NCBI GenBank assembly: GCA_008180335.1
Contig: VTEF01000005.1
Span: forward strand, 124,001-188,000
Source of the DNA: Priestia megaterium
GTDB lineage: Bacteria > Bacillota > Bacilli > Bacillales > Bacillaceae_H
Direction of reading: 5' to 3'
Length of the DNA: 64,000 bases
Under the pieces are notes generated by a model that saw nothing but the letters and a program-made list of their open reading frames with translations, was not told where the DNA came from and searched no databases. Of the stretch, positions 34,294 through 44,196 are shown piece by piece. Numbering within the stretch: the first letter of the stretch is position 1; each line of letters begins with the position of its first letter. The translations under genes were made by a program, and so were the position numbers.

Positions 34294-35121
34294 ATGAAAA
34301 AACAAGCGCTAGTAGGAGCTGGATTTGCTTTAGCATTACTTTTTAGCCCTTTGCAACAAACATTCGCAGCACAATCGACTGGAGATACAAAAAAAGTGGA
34401 CAACGTTGCTCATCGCGGAGCTTCTGGCTATGCACCTGAAAACACAATTGCCGCTTTTGATAAAGCCGTCCATATGAAAGCTGATTACATTGAAATCGAC
34501 GTACAGCAAAGTAAAGACGGAGAGTTAGTCGTGATTCATGACACAAAAGTGGACCGCACAACAGAAGGAACTGGATATGTAAAAGACTTAACGCTTGAAC
34601 AATTGAGAAGCTTAGACGCTGGTAGCTGGAAAGGCGAAGAGTTCACTGGCCAAAAGATTCCAACATTTGATGAAATTCTTGATCGCTACCACGGTAAAAT
34701 TGGTATTTTAATTGAATTAAAAGCACCTGAATTATACCCTGGAATTGAAGAAGTAGTAGCTCGAGAATTAAAAGAACGTCATTTGGACAAGCCTCAAAAC
34801 GAAAAGATCATCATTCAATCATTTAATTTTGAATCGATGAAAAAAACAAACACCCTTCTTCCAAAAGTACCAATTGGCGTGTTAACATCATCTAAGGTTC
34901 ACACTACATCAGAAGCGTTACAAGAATTTTCAACCTACGCTGATTATTTCAACCCGAGTTATGGCATTGTAACGAAAGAGTTAGTAAATGAAGTACATGA
35001 AGCAGGAATGAAAATCTCATCATGGACTGTTCGCAGTCAAGAAACAGCTAACTTTCTTTTAAGCATGAATGTGGATGCAATTATTACAGATTATCCTGAT
35101 TATGTGGACAAACGAAATTAA
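34294..35121 (+). CDS. glpQ: Secreted glycerophosphodiester phosphodiesterase
   Basis: A 275-residue exported enzyme that hydrolyses glycerophosphodiesters, and in Bacillus also wall teichoic acid, to glycerol-3-phosphate. The signal peptide is MKKQALVGAGFALALLFSP with cleavage near TFA-AQS. The GDPD core has AHRGASGYAPENT (catalytic His and Arg), EIDVQQSKDGELVVIHD (metal ligands and second His) and ILIELKAPE. ATG 34294 follows GGAGA; an upstream ATG at 34231 would bury the signal peptide. The gene is single, and a Pho-type promoter is not evident. Confidence 0.9.
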   Translation: MKKQALVGAGFALALLFSPLQQTFAAQSTGDTKKVDNVAHRGASGYAPENTIAAFDKAVHMKADYIEIDVQQSKDGELVVIHDTKVDRTTEGTGYVKDLTLEQLRSLDAGSWKGEEFTGQKIPTFDEILDRYHGKIGILIELKAPELYPGIEEVVARELKERHLDKPQNEKIIIQSFNFESMKKTNTLLPKVPIGVLTSSKVHTTSEALQEFSTYADYFNPSYGIVTKELVNEVHEAGMKISSWTVRSQETANFLLSMNVDAIITDYPDYVDKRN

Positions 35122-35237
35122 TTTTTTAATCTTTGGTACATCTTAATATGCAAAAAGTTCTTCTATGGACAATTTGCTTATCTTTTTAATTACTGAACGC
35201 TGTTTTCTGAAAATATAATAAGCCGATGTCTCATACG

Positions 35238-35270
35238 AAAAGGTCATTTCAAATGAAATGACCTTTTCTG
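35238..35270. terminator. Bidirectional terminator
   Basis: A perfect 13-bp stem (35238-35250 with 35255-35267, AAAAGGTCATTTC) with a four-base loop. It serves the glycerophosphodiesterase gene and the permease fragment from the other side. Confidence 0.85.
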
Positions 35271-35293
35271 CATTTAATCTCCGGACTTTGTGT

Positions 35294-35452
35294 TTATTTG
35301 TGGAGCACGTTCCAAACAAATAAAGCAAGTCCTGCTGCCACTAAATAAGAAAGAGGCATAGCTTTACTCGCTGTCCACCCGAGACCAACTAAAAAAATTC
35401 CAACTGCTAAGATTGGTGAAAGAGATAAAAACCCTAACATACCCGTACTCAT
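35294..35452 (-). pseudogene. N-terminal fragment of an L-lactate/glycolate permease
   Basis: A 52-codon frame from ATG 35452, with AGAGGGA upstream. SLSPILAVGIFLVGLGWTAS and AMPLSYLVAAGLALFVWNV are the first helix, loop and second helix of LctP-family permeases, which normally have about 550 residues. After WNV the frame ends in LHK and stop, and a terminator follows. The other ten helices are absent, so a deletion joined the start to foreign DNA. LctP/GlcA permeases carry lactate and glycolate, which fits the adjacent glycolate oxidase cluster. Confidence 0.75.
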
Positions 35453-35469
35453 AAAACATTTCCCTCTTT

Positions 35470-35492
35470 ATTGTTTCATAGTATGAAACAAT
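35470..35492. promoter_or_regulatory. Palindrome upstream of the permease fragment
   Basis: ATTGTTTCAT, AGT, ATGAAACAAT: perfect 10-bp arms, 18 bases upstream of the permease ATG. GTTTCA/TGAAAC sites are bound by IclR-family regulators such as KdgR, and an IclR gene lies next to it. No second copy was found in the window. Confidence 0.55.
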
Positions 35493-35680
35493 CTTTTATT
35501 ACTAATGAGGAAGCAATGCTATACAGCTGCAATAAATATGTGACATTAAAAACTTTATTCTAAATTTTATTCTATAAATCCTTTTGCAATTTCATTATTT
35601 TTAGAAAGTCTAATGAATGAAAAAAGAAATTTGCTCGATATATTTTTTTCAAAGACCTCGAACAAATTTCTTTATAACGC

Positions 35681-36457
35681 TTAGCTAATCCCGCTTTTAA
35701 ATCCGAGCCGTACTGAGATTTGGTTTCCAATATGTAACATGCGTGTTTGAAGTTTTTTTAATCGTTCATTCGTCATGCGAATCGTAGGGCCGGAAATACT
35801 AACAGCTGCACTCACTTTTCCTAAATGATCAAAGACCGGCACAGCAATACACCTAATCCCATACTCATTTTCTTCTAAATCAAGGGCATATCCCTGTTGT
35901 TTTACTTGAATTAATTCTTGCATAAAATCTGCTTTATTCGTAATCGTTTTATCTGTATGCATTGGCATTCCCTTGCGGTCAAGAATATCCAGCACAACAT
36001 TAGAAGGCAAATGAGCAAGAATGGCTTTCCCAACAGATGTACAATGCATCGGCGCTCGCTTTCCGACTTTTGAATGCATTCGCAATGTTTCATTTCCTTC
36101 CAGTTTTTCAATGTAGACCACTTCTCCTTGGTCGTACACCACAAGATGAATAACTTCATTCGTTTCTTGCTCTAGCTCCTTCAAGTAAGGAGTAGCTTCT
36201 GCTCGTAAATCAATTGATTCTAATAATTTTGAACTAACTTCTAAAAATTTATACCCAAGCTTATAGCGACCTGTTTCTTTATCTTGTTCAATATAACCGT
36301 ACTGGACTAACGTGGATAAAATGCGATAGACGGAACTCTTATTAATATCCATCTGCTTTGAAATGTCCGTTACACCTAACCCTCCTTTTCTCATGCTAAC
36401 AAGCGTTATAATATCTAATGCCCGGCTTACAGACTTAACCATGTTTTCTCTTTCCAC
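35681..36457 (-). CDS. IclR-family transcriptional regulator
   Basis: A 258-residue regulator. An N-terminal winged helix (SVSRALDIITLVSMRKGGLG, then DISKQMDINKSSVYRILSTL) precedes the IclR effector domain, with GKRAPMHCTSVGKAILAH and ALDLEENEYGIRCIAVPVFD near the C-terminus. It is at the end of the glycolate cluster and in the same direction. The permease fragment and its palindrome lie just downstream, so that permease or the FAH-family gene may have been its target. GTG 36457 has AGGTGA upstream; ATG 36442 is an alternative start. Confidence 0.9.
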   Translation of the reverse strand: MERENMVKSVSRALDIITLVSMRKGGLGVTDISKQMDINKSSVYRILSTLVQYGYIEQDKETGRYKLGYKFLEVSSKLLESIDLRAEATPYLKELEQETNEVIHLVVYDQGEVVYIEKLEGNETLRMHSKVGKRAPMHCTSVGKAILAHLPSNVVLDILDRKGMPMHTDKTITNKADFMQELIQVKQQGYALDLEENEYGIRCIAVPVFDHLGKVSAAVSISGPTIRMTNERLKKLQTRMLHIGNQISVRLGFKSGIS

Positions 36458-36630
36458 AATCTATCACCTCTAGTGCATAATTGATTAGCTTAAATCTCTG
36501 CTGACTGAAACAGCCTTGGATCATAGTAAGATGACTCTTATGTTAATAAATCAGCTACTCGGACTTTACTATGATACCGAGGGATGAATAAATTTTATTA
36601 TAACGCAGTCGCCGGGCATTTTGTGAGCTC

Positions 36631-37410
36631 CTAACAGCTTTTGACGCTTTCACGTACTTTGATAAACGTATTGCGCAACGCTCCAATTTCCTCGATCCTG
36701 CACTCAATCATATCTCCGGCACTAACGAACTCTGCTCCCACTGGACTTCCTGTTAAAATAACATCTCCTGGCTTAAGCGTCATCACATTGGTTAAGTACG
36801 CCACCATTTTACAGATTGGTATAATCATCAGTTCGGTTCCGCTATTTTGCTTTTCAACGCCATTAAGCTGTGCTTTCACCCTAATATCAAAAGGGTTTAA
36901 TTCTGTCTCAATTACAGGACCTAATGGTGTAAACGTGTCAAAGGATTTTCCAATCGTCCAATGACCATCTTCGTGGAAATAGTGCGGCGCTGTCACATCA
37001 TTTGCTACTGTATAACCAAATATATAATCAAGGACCTCTGACTCAGATACATTTTTTGCTTCTTTTCCAATAATAATCGCTAATTCTGATTCAAACTTTA
37101 CTTGATCAACCTCTTTCGGAATCACGATTTTTTCTTCTGGACCAACTACAGACGAGGTTGATTTGAAGAAAAATACAGGCATGCCCGGCAACTCTTTCGG
37201 AAGATCTTCAACATTTTGCACATAGTTTGCACCAATTCCAATCACCTGATTTGGTTCTAATGGAGCAAGAAATTTTACTTCGTCTGTTGAAAAATTTTCA
37301 CCTGTGTATTCCCATTTTCCAAAAATATCACCTTTCAGCTCTCTTAGTACATCACCATTGATAATTCCCGTATAATTCGTAGAATCAACGGTAAATCTAG
37401 CAAACTTCAT
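36631..37410 (-). CDS. Fumarylacetoacetate hydrolase family protein
   Basis: A 259-residue enzyme of the FAH superfamily. The metal site is visible as KFESELAIIIGKEAKN (two Glu) and VANDVTAPH (Asp), with the lid GIGANYVQN and final ILTGSPVGAEFVSAGD. Members split carbon-carbon bonds of 2-oxo acids or tautomerise or decarboxylate oxaloacetate. It lies behind malate synthase, so an oxaloacetate- or acylpyruvate-handling role is plausible but not shown. ATG 37410 follows AAAGGAG. Confidence 0.85.
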   Translation of the reverse strand: MKFARFTVDSTNYTGIINGDVLRELKGDIFGKWEYTGENFSTDEVKFLAPLEPNQVIGIGANYVQNVEDLPKELPGMPVFFFKSTSSVVGPEEKIVIPKEVDQVKFESELAIIIGKEAKNVSESEVLDYIFGYTVANDVTAPHYFHEDGHWTIGKSFDTFTPLGPVIETELNPFDIRVKAQLNGVEKQNSGTELMIIPICKMVAYLTNVMTLKPGDVILTGSPVGAEFVSAGDMIECRIEEIGALRNTFIKVRESVKSC

Positions 37411-37489
37411 GTTCCTTCTCCTTTCTATTGATCACAAATAGCTTCATGCCTATATGTAAGATTCTTCTTAGCTGTCCTCTCTGTAGAAA

Positions 37490-37520
37490 AGACTGCCTTA
37501 ATCTCTTTAAGACAGTCTCG
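37490..37520 (-). terminator. Terminator of malate synthase G gene
   Basis: AGACTG-CTTAA pairs with TTAAG-CAGTCT with one internal mismatch and runs on the minus strand into TTTTC, 16 bases after the gene end. Confidence 0.7.
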
Positions 37521-37535
37521 TTATCCAACAATGAT

Positions 37536-39716
37536 TTACTGTTTAATTGCAAACTTTGTTTTAGCTTCTAGACGTCGGCGGTGTAAAATTGGTTCTGTAT
37601 AACCGTTCGGCTGATCATAGCCTTTAAAAATAAGATCGCAAGCTGCTTGAAAAGCCACAGAATTCTCATAATCCTCAGCCATTGGATGGTATGCAGGATC
37701 TCCAGCATTTTGCTGATCAACTACTTTTGCCATACGCTTTAACGTCTCTAATACTTGTTCTTTCGTACAAATTCCGTGGTGAAGCCAATTCGCCATATGC
37801 TGGCTCGAAATACGGAGCGTCGCACGGTCTTCCATCAGGCCGATATTATTAATATCCGGCACTTTCGAACAACCGACTCCTTGCTCAACCCAACGCACAA
37901 CATAGCCTAGTATACTTTGAGAATTATTCTCTAGCTCTTCTTGAATTTCTTCAGCAGTCCAATTTGCTTGTTCGGCAAGCGGGAGTTGTAAAACCTCATT
38001 TTGTAAATCCTTCGAGTCTTTTATGAGCTCATTTTGCACATCTGTTACATCAATTTGATGATAATGTAGCGCATGTAATGTCGCAGCAGTCGGAGATGGT
38101 ACCCAAGCTGTATTAGCACCAGCTTTTAAATGACCAATTTTTTGTTTCAGCATCTCGGCCATCATGTCTGGCATTGCCCACATTCCTTTTCCAATTTGAG
38201 CACGGCCTTGGAAACCGCTCGCTAGCCCTATATTTACATTAGACTGCTCATAGCCTTGAAGCCACGCAGATGTTTTCATATCCTGTTTCCGAATCATAGG
38301 ACCCGCTTCCATCGAAGTATGAATTTCATCACCTGTTCGATCTAGGAAACCTGTGTTAATAAAAGCCACGCGGTCTTTCACTTTATGAATGCACGCTTTT
38401 AGATTTAATGTGGTTCGGCGCTCTTCATCCATGACGCCAATCTTAAGTGTATGACGTTTTAGCCCAAGCATATCTTCTACCCGATTAAACAGTTGATTCG
38501 CAAAAGCAACTTCTTCTGATCCATGCATTTTTGGCTTTACAATGTATACTGAACCTTTTGAGGAATTTTGATATAAACCATTGCCGAGCAGTGTATGTTT
38601 TGCAATTAAGCTTGTAATCACACTATCTAAGATTCCTTCATAAATTTCTTCGCCGCGTGAATCTAAAATAGCACTATTCGTCATTAAGTGTCCGACATTG
38701 CGTACAAACATCAATGAGCGTCCAGATAACGTCACAGTCTCGCCAGACGGAGACACATATTGACGGTCTGAATTTAACTTACGTGTCATCGACTTATTCC
38801 CTTTTTTGAAAGTAGTAGTTAAATCCCCTTTCATCAAGCCTAGCCAGTTGCGATAGACAAGCACTTTATCCTCAGCATCTACAGCTGCTACTGAGTCTTC
38901 ACAATCCATAATCGTCGTAAGAGCTGCTTCAAGCAGAATGTCTTTCACTCCAGCATCATCAGTTTTTCCAATCGGATGACTGCGGTCAATTTGAATTTCA
39001 AAATGCAGCCCGTTATTTTTTAAGAGAATAGCTGATGGCTCTCCTGCCTCTCCTTGATATCCCGCAAACTTTGTCTCCTCTTTAAGATTCGTCTTTTGAC
39101 CATTATTAAGCGTAACAATTAACTTGCCATCAGCTACCTCATACTGTACGACTTCTTTGTGAGATGATTCCGCTAATGGTACTGTTTGATCAAGAAACTC
39201 TTTTGCGAATGCAATAACTTTTTCACCTCGAATGGTATTATACGTCTCTTGGCGCTCTGCTCCCCCTTCTTCGCTAATAGCATCTGCACCGTAAAGAGCG
39301 TCATAAAGACTTCCCCAGCGAGCATTTGCAGCATTGATTGCGTATCGAGCATTGTTAACAGGCACAACTAATTGAGGACCCGCTTGAACTGCAATTTCAT
39401 CATCTACATCCTCTGTTGAAATCTGGAAATCATCAACTTCTGATTCGAGATAACCGATCTCGTGTAAAAACGATTTATATCGGTTGAAATCAAAACCTTC
39501 TTTATTTTCCCTATGCCAAGCATTTAGTTTACTTTGTATTTCATCTCGACGAACTAATAATGCTTTATTCTGAGGTGTTAACTCTTCGATTAATAACTCC
39601 AAACCAGACCAAAACTGGTCCTTATCCAAGCCGCTGTCTGGAATAGCTTCTGTATTAATAAATTCATAAAGAACAGAAGCTACTTGTAGATTACCTACTT
39701 TTACATATTTACTCAT
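37536..39716 (-). CDS. glcB: Malate synthase G
   Basis: A 726-residue single-chain enzyme condensing glyoxylate and acetyl-CoA to malate. Length and text are those of isoform [25 protein letters not shown] split around the catalytic [28 protein letters not shown], and [12 protein letters not shown] near the end. It uses the glyoxylate made by the glycolate oxidase genes directly upstream. ATG 39716 follows AAAGGAGG. A perfect cre site 43 bases upstream points to CcpA-mediated glucose repression. Confidence 0.96.
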   Translation of the reverse strand: MSKYVKVGNLQVASVLYEFINTEAIPDSGLDKDQFWSGLELLIEELTPQNKALLVRRDEIQSKLNAWHRENKEGFDFNRYKSFLHEIGYLESEVDDFQISTEDVDDEIAVQAGPQLVVPVNNARYAINAANARWGSLYDALYGADAISEEGGAERQETYNTIRGEKVIAFAKEFLDQTVPLAESSHKEVVQYEVADGKLIVTLNNGQKTNLKEETKFAGYQGEAGEPSAILLKNNGLHFEIQIDRSHPIGKTDDAGVKDILLEAALTTIMDCEDSVAAVDAEDKVLVYRNWLGLMKGDLTTTFKKGNKSMTRKLNSDRQYVSPSGETVTLSGRSLMFVRNVGHLMTNSAILDSRGEEIYEGILDSVITSLIAKHTLLGNGLYQNSSKGSVYIVKPKMHGSEEVAFANQLFNRVEDMLGLKRHTLKIGVMDEERRTTLNLKACIHKVKDRVAFINTGFLDRTGDEIHTSMEAGPMIRKQDMKTSAWLQGYEQSNVNIGLASGFQGRAQIGKGMWAMPDMMAEMLKQKIGHLKAGANTAWVPSPTAATLHALHYHQIDVTDVQNELIKDSKDLQNEVLQLPLAEQANWTAEEIQEELENNSQSILGYVVRWVEQGVGCSKVPDINNIGLMEDRATLRISSQHMANWLHHGICTKEQVLETLKRMAKVVDQQNAGDPAYHPMAEDYENSVAFQAACDLIFKGYDQPNGYTEPILHRRRLEAKTKFAIKQ

Positions 39717-39758
39717 CTTGTGTTTCCTCCTTTAATTTAACTGCTTACTTTTTGATTT

Positions 39759-39773
39759 AGATAACGTTTTCAA
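39759..39773 (-). promoter_or_regulatory. cre site (CcpA) upstream of glcB
   Basis: TTGAAAACGTTATCT on the minus strand fits the cre consensus WTGNAANCGNWNNCW at every defined position. It lies between the probable promoter and the glcB start, a roadblock position. Confidence 0.7.
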
Positions 39774-39980
39774 AAGAAAGAATGACATCTTCAACTCAAG
39801 CTGTAAGATTTGAATCGTCTGACGAAGTAAAAAAATATGTTCGCTGCGCTCTATGTTGTTTGTTATTATAAAACGATGTTTTGTTTTTTAATCTAAAAAA
39901 ATAATATCATGGAGCAAGATCTACTTCAACAATTTTCATAAAATTTAATTTATTTATTTTTATCTCGTCAATTGCTGTTT

Positions 39981-41435
39981 TTATAGGGGAGCCCTCCCTT
40001 TCATCTCTTGCTTGATTTCCACGCATCGACTAGGGCTTGGAAACAGCTTTCCTGCATTTAATAGATTGTCAGGATTAAACACTTGGCGAATATCGGTTTG
40101 AGCTTTAATTTCTTGATCAGTAAATACAAATCGCATTTCCTCTCTTTTCTCAATTCCTACTCCGTGCTCACCTGTAATCGTTCCTCCGACATCCGCGCAC
40201 ACTTGCAGGCATGCACTTCCCGCTTCTAATGCTCGTTCTGTTTCTCCTTGTTTTCTTGCATCGAAAAGGACGAGTGGATGCAAATTCCCATCTCCAGCAT
40301 GGAATATATTAGCAATACGCAAACCATATTCAATGCTAATTTGATTAATTCGGCTTAACACTTCTGGCAGTTTGCTGCGCGGAATAACGCCGTCTTGAAC
40401 TAAATAGTCGGGCGAAATAGCTCCCATTGCTCCAAATCCTGTTTTCCGATTGGCCCACCAGCCTGCACGCTCTTGTTCATCTTGGGCTACTTTTACTTCA
40501 CGCACATTGCGATTGTTGCACACTTCTAAAATCTGGGCAATTTGCTCGTCAATACCTGCTGAAATCCCGTCCACTTCAATTAATAATAGTGCTTCAATGT
40601 TTTTAGGATGTCCGACTGGAAAGGCTGCGGCTTCTACTCCTTCAATTGCTGTTTTGTCCATCATTTCAAGCGCTGCTGGTACAATCCCCGCTGAAATGAT
40701 ATCAGACACAGCTTGACTGCCATCTAACACACGGTCAAAATATGCGAGCACCGTTTGCTTCGCTTCTGGATTTTTCAAAATGCGAACAGTAATTTTCGTA
40801 ACAATTCCTAAGGTTCCTTCAGATCCTGTTAACAGCCCTAATAAATCGTAACCTGGGGAGTCCGGAATTCCGCCGTTTCCTAGTTCAATAATTTCTCCAT
40901 TTGGAAGCACCACTTCTAGCCCTAAAATATGATTAGTTGTGACACCGTACTTTAAACAATGTGCTCCGCCAGCATTTTCAGCCACATTCCCACCGATTGT
41001 ACAGCAATACTGACTTGAAGGATCTGGGGCGTAATAATAGCCTTTATCAGAGATTGAATTCGTTAGTTTAAGATTAATAAAACCTGGTTCTACCACCGCT
41101 CGCCTGTTTGCTAAATCGACACTTAGCAGACGTTTCATACGCACTAAACTAATAATAACCTCGTTATTTAACGGAATCGCTCCTCCGCTTAGACCTGTTC
41201 CAGCACCTCGAGCCAAAAAAGGCAAGGCATGCTCTGAGCAATATTTAACTAATTTCGCTACTTCTTCTGTATCTTTTGGAAACACAACCGCCTTTGGTAA
41301 ATACCGATGAATCGTAAAGCCGTCACAGTCATACGCAAGCAAATCTTCTTTATGATAAAGAATAGATTGGCTTCCTACAATCGCAGCAAGATTTTTAATA
41401 TGCTGATCTTTTGTTTTGATTCCTTTTAAGGCCAT
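39981..41435 (-). CDS. glcD: Glycolate oxidase subunit GlcD (FAD-linked)
   Basis: A 484-residue FAD-binding subunit of the D-lactate/glycolate dehydrogenase type, which oxidises glycolate to glyoxylate. The PCMH FAD domain shows ARGAGTGLSGGAIPL near 100 and QYCCTIGGNVAENAGG; the C-terminal FAD-oxidase domain ends with GTITGEHGVGIEKREEM. Its ATG overlaps the stop of glcF by one base (TAATG). It is the last gene of glcE-glcF-glcD. Confidence 0.94.
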   Translation of the reverse strand: MALKGIKTKDQHIKNLAAIVGSQSILYHKEDLLAYDCDGFTIHRYLPKAVVFPKDTEEVAKLVKYCSEHALPFLARGAGTGLSGGAIPLNNEVIISLVRMKRLLSVDLANRRAVVEPGFINLKLTNSISDKGYYYAPDPSSQYCCTIGGNVAENAGGAHCLKYGVTTNHILGLEVVLPNGEIIELGNGGIPDSPGYDLLGLLTGSEGTLGIVTKITVRILKNPEAKQTVLAYFDRVLDGSQAVSDIISAGIVPAALEMMDKTAIEGVEAAAFPVGHPKNIEALLLIEVDGISAGIDEQIAQILEVCNNRNVREVKVAQDEQERAGWWANRKTGFGAMGAISPDYLVQDGVIPRSKLPEVLSRINQISIEYGLRIANIFHAGDGNLHPLVLFDARKQGETERALEAGSACLQVCADVGGTITGEHGVGIEKREEMRFVFTDQEIKAQTDIRQVFNPDNLLNAGKLFPSPSRCVEIKQEMKGRAPL

Positions 41436-42796
41436 TATTTCCCCTCCTCTCTCCTGTCCTCTTTTTGATAAGCCCAGTCTAATAATTGGACAGTGTGCAC
41501 AACCTTTTGATTCCGGCCATATTTCTGCACTCCCATGGCCATTTGCAGCATACAGCCAGGATTACCCATTGAAATCATTTCAACATCTTCAGGAACATAC
41601 TCCATTTTGCTTTCAAGTACGGCTCCCGCCATTTCTGGGTTTGTAATGTTATAAATCCCTGCACTGCCACAGCAGCGATCTGCATTTGGCATATGCACCA
41701 TTTCAACCCCCGGGATATCTAACAAAATAGTACGCGGCTCCTGTCGCACTCCTTGACCGTGCGCTAAGTGACATGCATCATGATACGTAATGCGCGTGTT
41801 TATTTCAGCCTTTGGTTTTTCATACCCTGTATCATGAAGATACTTTGAAATATCTTGTACTTTGGCAGAAAAAACCTTTGCTTGTTCATGCCATTCTGTG
41901 TCTTCTTCCCTAAACAGCTCAGGATATTCTTTTAGCATACATCCGCACCCCGCTGCATTGACAATAATCGTATCAGCGTCTTTAAATGCTTCGATATTTT
42001 GCTTCGCTAGTTTTCGTCCTGTTTCCCGGTCGCCAGCATGGACATGAAGTGCTCCGCAGCACGTTTGCTGTTTTGGAATCGTTACATCGTTACCATTTCG
42101 GGTTAACACGTTAATCGTTGCTTCATTAATATCACTGAACATCACATCCATGACACAGCCTGTTAAGAAGGCGACTTCATTTTTTGTTTCAGCTTTTGCT
42201 TTAATTACGTTTTGATGTGTATATTTTTTACGTACAGGTTCTTTTACTTCAGGCATAATGGCTTCCATCTCTACTAGATGCTTAGGCATAATATTGATGA
42301 AACCTGTTTTCCTCACAAACTTTTGCATCCCGCTTTTTTGATAAAACTTTAAAAAACTTCCTGCTGAATTTAAGCGATTTTGATGAGGAAATAACTCCTT
42401 TAAGAACAGTTTGCTCATTGCTCCTTTCCAGCCTGTTAGTGGTATTGCCTGACGAATTTGTCCACGCGCCTCTTCAATCAGCCCCCCTACATCGACATCG
42501 GCAGGACAAGCTGTTGTGCATGCCCGGCAATCAAGACAGGCAAACACAGGATTCATAAACTGCTCATTAACTTGAAGCTTTCCTTCTGCTACTGATTTAA
42601 TGAGATGAACACGGCCACGCGGAGAATGCTGTTCCTGACCAGTCAGCTCATAGGTCGGACATGATTCTAAGCACATGCCACAATGAACACAATCAGCCCA
42701 CTTATTTTCATCTGGTTTATCACGCCACAAATAATTGCTTGCGCTCCGCTTTGCACACGCTGGATCTTTTATGATATCACTGCCTCCTGCATTCAT
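41435..42796 (-). CDS. glcF: Glycolate oxidase iron-sulphur subunit GlcF
   Basis: A 453-residue electron-transfer subunit. Two 4Fe-4S motifs, CVHCGMCLESCP and CLDCRACTTACP, lie in the first 110 residues. Two cysteine-rich CCG domains follow, with QTCCGALHVHAGD and DRCCGSAGIYN, as in heterodisulfide-reductase-like proteins. It passes electrons from GlcD/GlcE to the respiratory chain. ATG 42796 follows GGGAGGG, four bases from the end of glcE. Confidence 0.94.
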   Translation of the reverse strand: MNAGGSDIIKDPACAKRSASNYLWRDKPDENKWADCVHCGMCLESCPTYELTGQEQHSPRGRVHLIKSVAEGKLQVNEQFMNPVFACLDCRACTTACPADVDVGGLIEEARGQIRQAIPLTGWKGAMSKLFLKELFPHQNRLNSAGSFLKFYQKSGMQKFVRKTGFINIMPKHLVEMEAIMPEVKEPVRKKYTHQNVIKAKAETKNEVAFLTGCVMDVMFSDINEATINVLTRNGNDVTIPKQQTCCGALHVHAGDRETGRKLAKQNIEAFKDADTIIVNAAGCGCMLKEYPELFREEDTEWHEQAKVFSAKVQDISKYLHDTGYEKPKAEINTRITYHDACHLAHGQGVRQEPRTILLDIPGVEMVHMPNADRCCGSAGIYNITNPEMAGAVLESKMEYVPEDVEMISMGNPGCMLQMAMGVQKYGRNQKVVHTVQLLDWAYQKEDRREEGK

Positions 42797-42799
42797 AAC

Positions 42800-44125
42800 T
42801 TAAATCCCTCCCACAAAACGTTTGTCATTCAACACTCTGTTCGGGTCCACTTTTGATTTAATTCCTTCTAATAAGCAAAAATGTGCTGGTGGTTCCCCCC
42901 ATACACTTACTTTCTGCCGCAGCACAAACGGTAAATGCTTCACTACGACATAACCGCCCAATGACGCTACAGAATGCCTCATTTTGCTAATCACGGAAAT
43001 AATGCTTTCGCTGGCGCCTTTTATATAAATTTGACAGAGTCCATGACCTAACCCGCCATGCGCATCGATCTCAACTTGGTGAGATTGACGGAACTCTTCA
43101 CTTTCTTTTATCACGTTTAGCACATCAAAATTTGTTACCCCAATCTTTAATGTGGCTTCTGTTTCTTTATTAATAGAAGGAACTGCACCATTTGCACCGA
43201 GCTGATAAAATTCATTCCAAAACATCCTCGCTGCTTGTTGCTGTAAAACAGTGATTTCTGCGTTGAGAGGCTTGATGCTTTTAATAAAATTTTCTTGGTA
43301 TCGAACAGCGCTTTCCACATCTTCGAAGCTAATAGCAAGCGTATACGAAGGCTGATTTGTTAATTTCTGTGAAAGTGATGAATTTAACAATTCAAGCGCA
43401 ACTGGTTCCATCATTGAATCCAGAAGTGTCGTGACAAATGTACGAATTTCCTGCAAATCTTCTTTTGGAAAAGCAACTAGTGCAAGACTTTCAAACTTAG
43501 CGAGTGGGCAGAGCTTCAGTGTAATTTCTGAGATAACCGCTAGCGTACCCATCGAGCCAATAAATAGTTTGTTCATATCGTACCCCGCGACATTTTTTAC
43601 GACTTTCCCCCCAGAACGAATGACTGTTCCATCTGGATACACAAGCTTCATCCCAATGACAACATCTCTCGCTGAACCGTAACCAAGACGCTTTGGGCCG
43701 CTTTCATTAGCCGCGATAACGCCGCCAATCGTTGCATAAGTATGCCAGGGAGGATCTAGTGATACTTGTTGATTATGTTTCGCTAAATACTCTTGCAATT
43801 CTTCAAACAAAGTACCTGCTTTTACTGTGACAGTCATGTCTCCAGCTGTATGTTCCACAATCCCTTTATAATTCGATAAAGAAAGCAAGATATCAGCTGA
43901 TTCAACTAGTCCGCCAAAGCCTCGTTTCGTTCCGCCTCCAATTACCGATATTTTTTTTCCATTTTCATTAGCATATTTCAAAATACTTGAAATCTCTTCT
44001 TCAGATTTTGGATAAACCTCTACTTGACCACTATTTCCTAATGGGTGGGCTGATGCCTCTTCTTCATTCACTTGTTCTTCTGCTAAAATCAATTTAAGAT
44101 CAGCGAGAAGTTTTTCAGCAATCAT
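42800..44125 (-). CDS. glcE: Glycolate oxidase FAD-binding subunit GlcE
   Basis: A 441-residue FAD-binding protein of the same PCMH type as GlcD but with a weaker C-terminal part, as usual for GlcE. VIGGGTKRGFGG near 60 and ATIGGVIAANESGPKRLGYG near 130 mark the FAD site, and SGGKVVKNVAGYDMNKLFIGS is typical of GlcE. ATG 44125 is chosen because GGAGGTG lies seven bases upstream; ATG 44140 overlaps that site. It is the first gene of the glycolate oxidase operon. Confidence 0.92.
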   Translation of the reverse strand: MIAEKLLADLKLILAEEQVNEEEASAHPLGNSGQVEVYPKSEEEISSILKYANENGKKISVIGGGTKRGFGGLVESADILLSLSNYKGIVEHTAGDMTVTVKAGTLFEELQEYLAKHNQQVSLDPPWHTYATIGGVIAANESGPKRLGYGSARDVVIGMKLVYPDGTVIRSGGKVVKNVAGYDMNKLFIGSMGTLAVISEITLKLCPLAKFESLALVAFPKEDLQEIRTFVTTLLDSMMEPVALELLNSSLSQKLTNQPSYTLAISFEDVESAVRYQENFIKSIKPLNAEITVLQQQAARMFWNEFYQLGANGAVPSINKETEATLKIGVTNFDVLNVIKESEEFRQSHQVEIDAHGGLGHGLCQIYIKGASESIISVISKMRHSVASLGGYVVVKHLPFVLRQKVSVWGEPPAHFCLLEGIKSKVDPNRVLNDKRFVGGI

Positions 44126-44196
44126 GAACAACACCTCCATTTGTTTCTTATTACAAAACTGCGTTTCTTTTATTTTGCGAAAAAATGCGTTTTTGA

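Noticed and set aside
35143-35328. 61-codon minus-strand frame
   Set aside because: It runs across a perfect terminator hairpin and overlaps the permease fragment, which has the better evidence.
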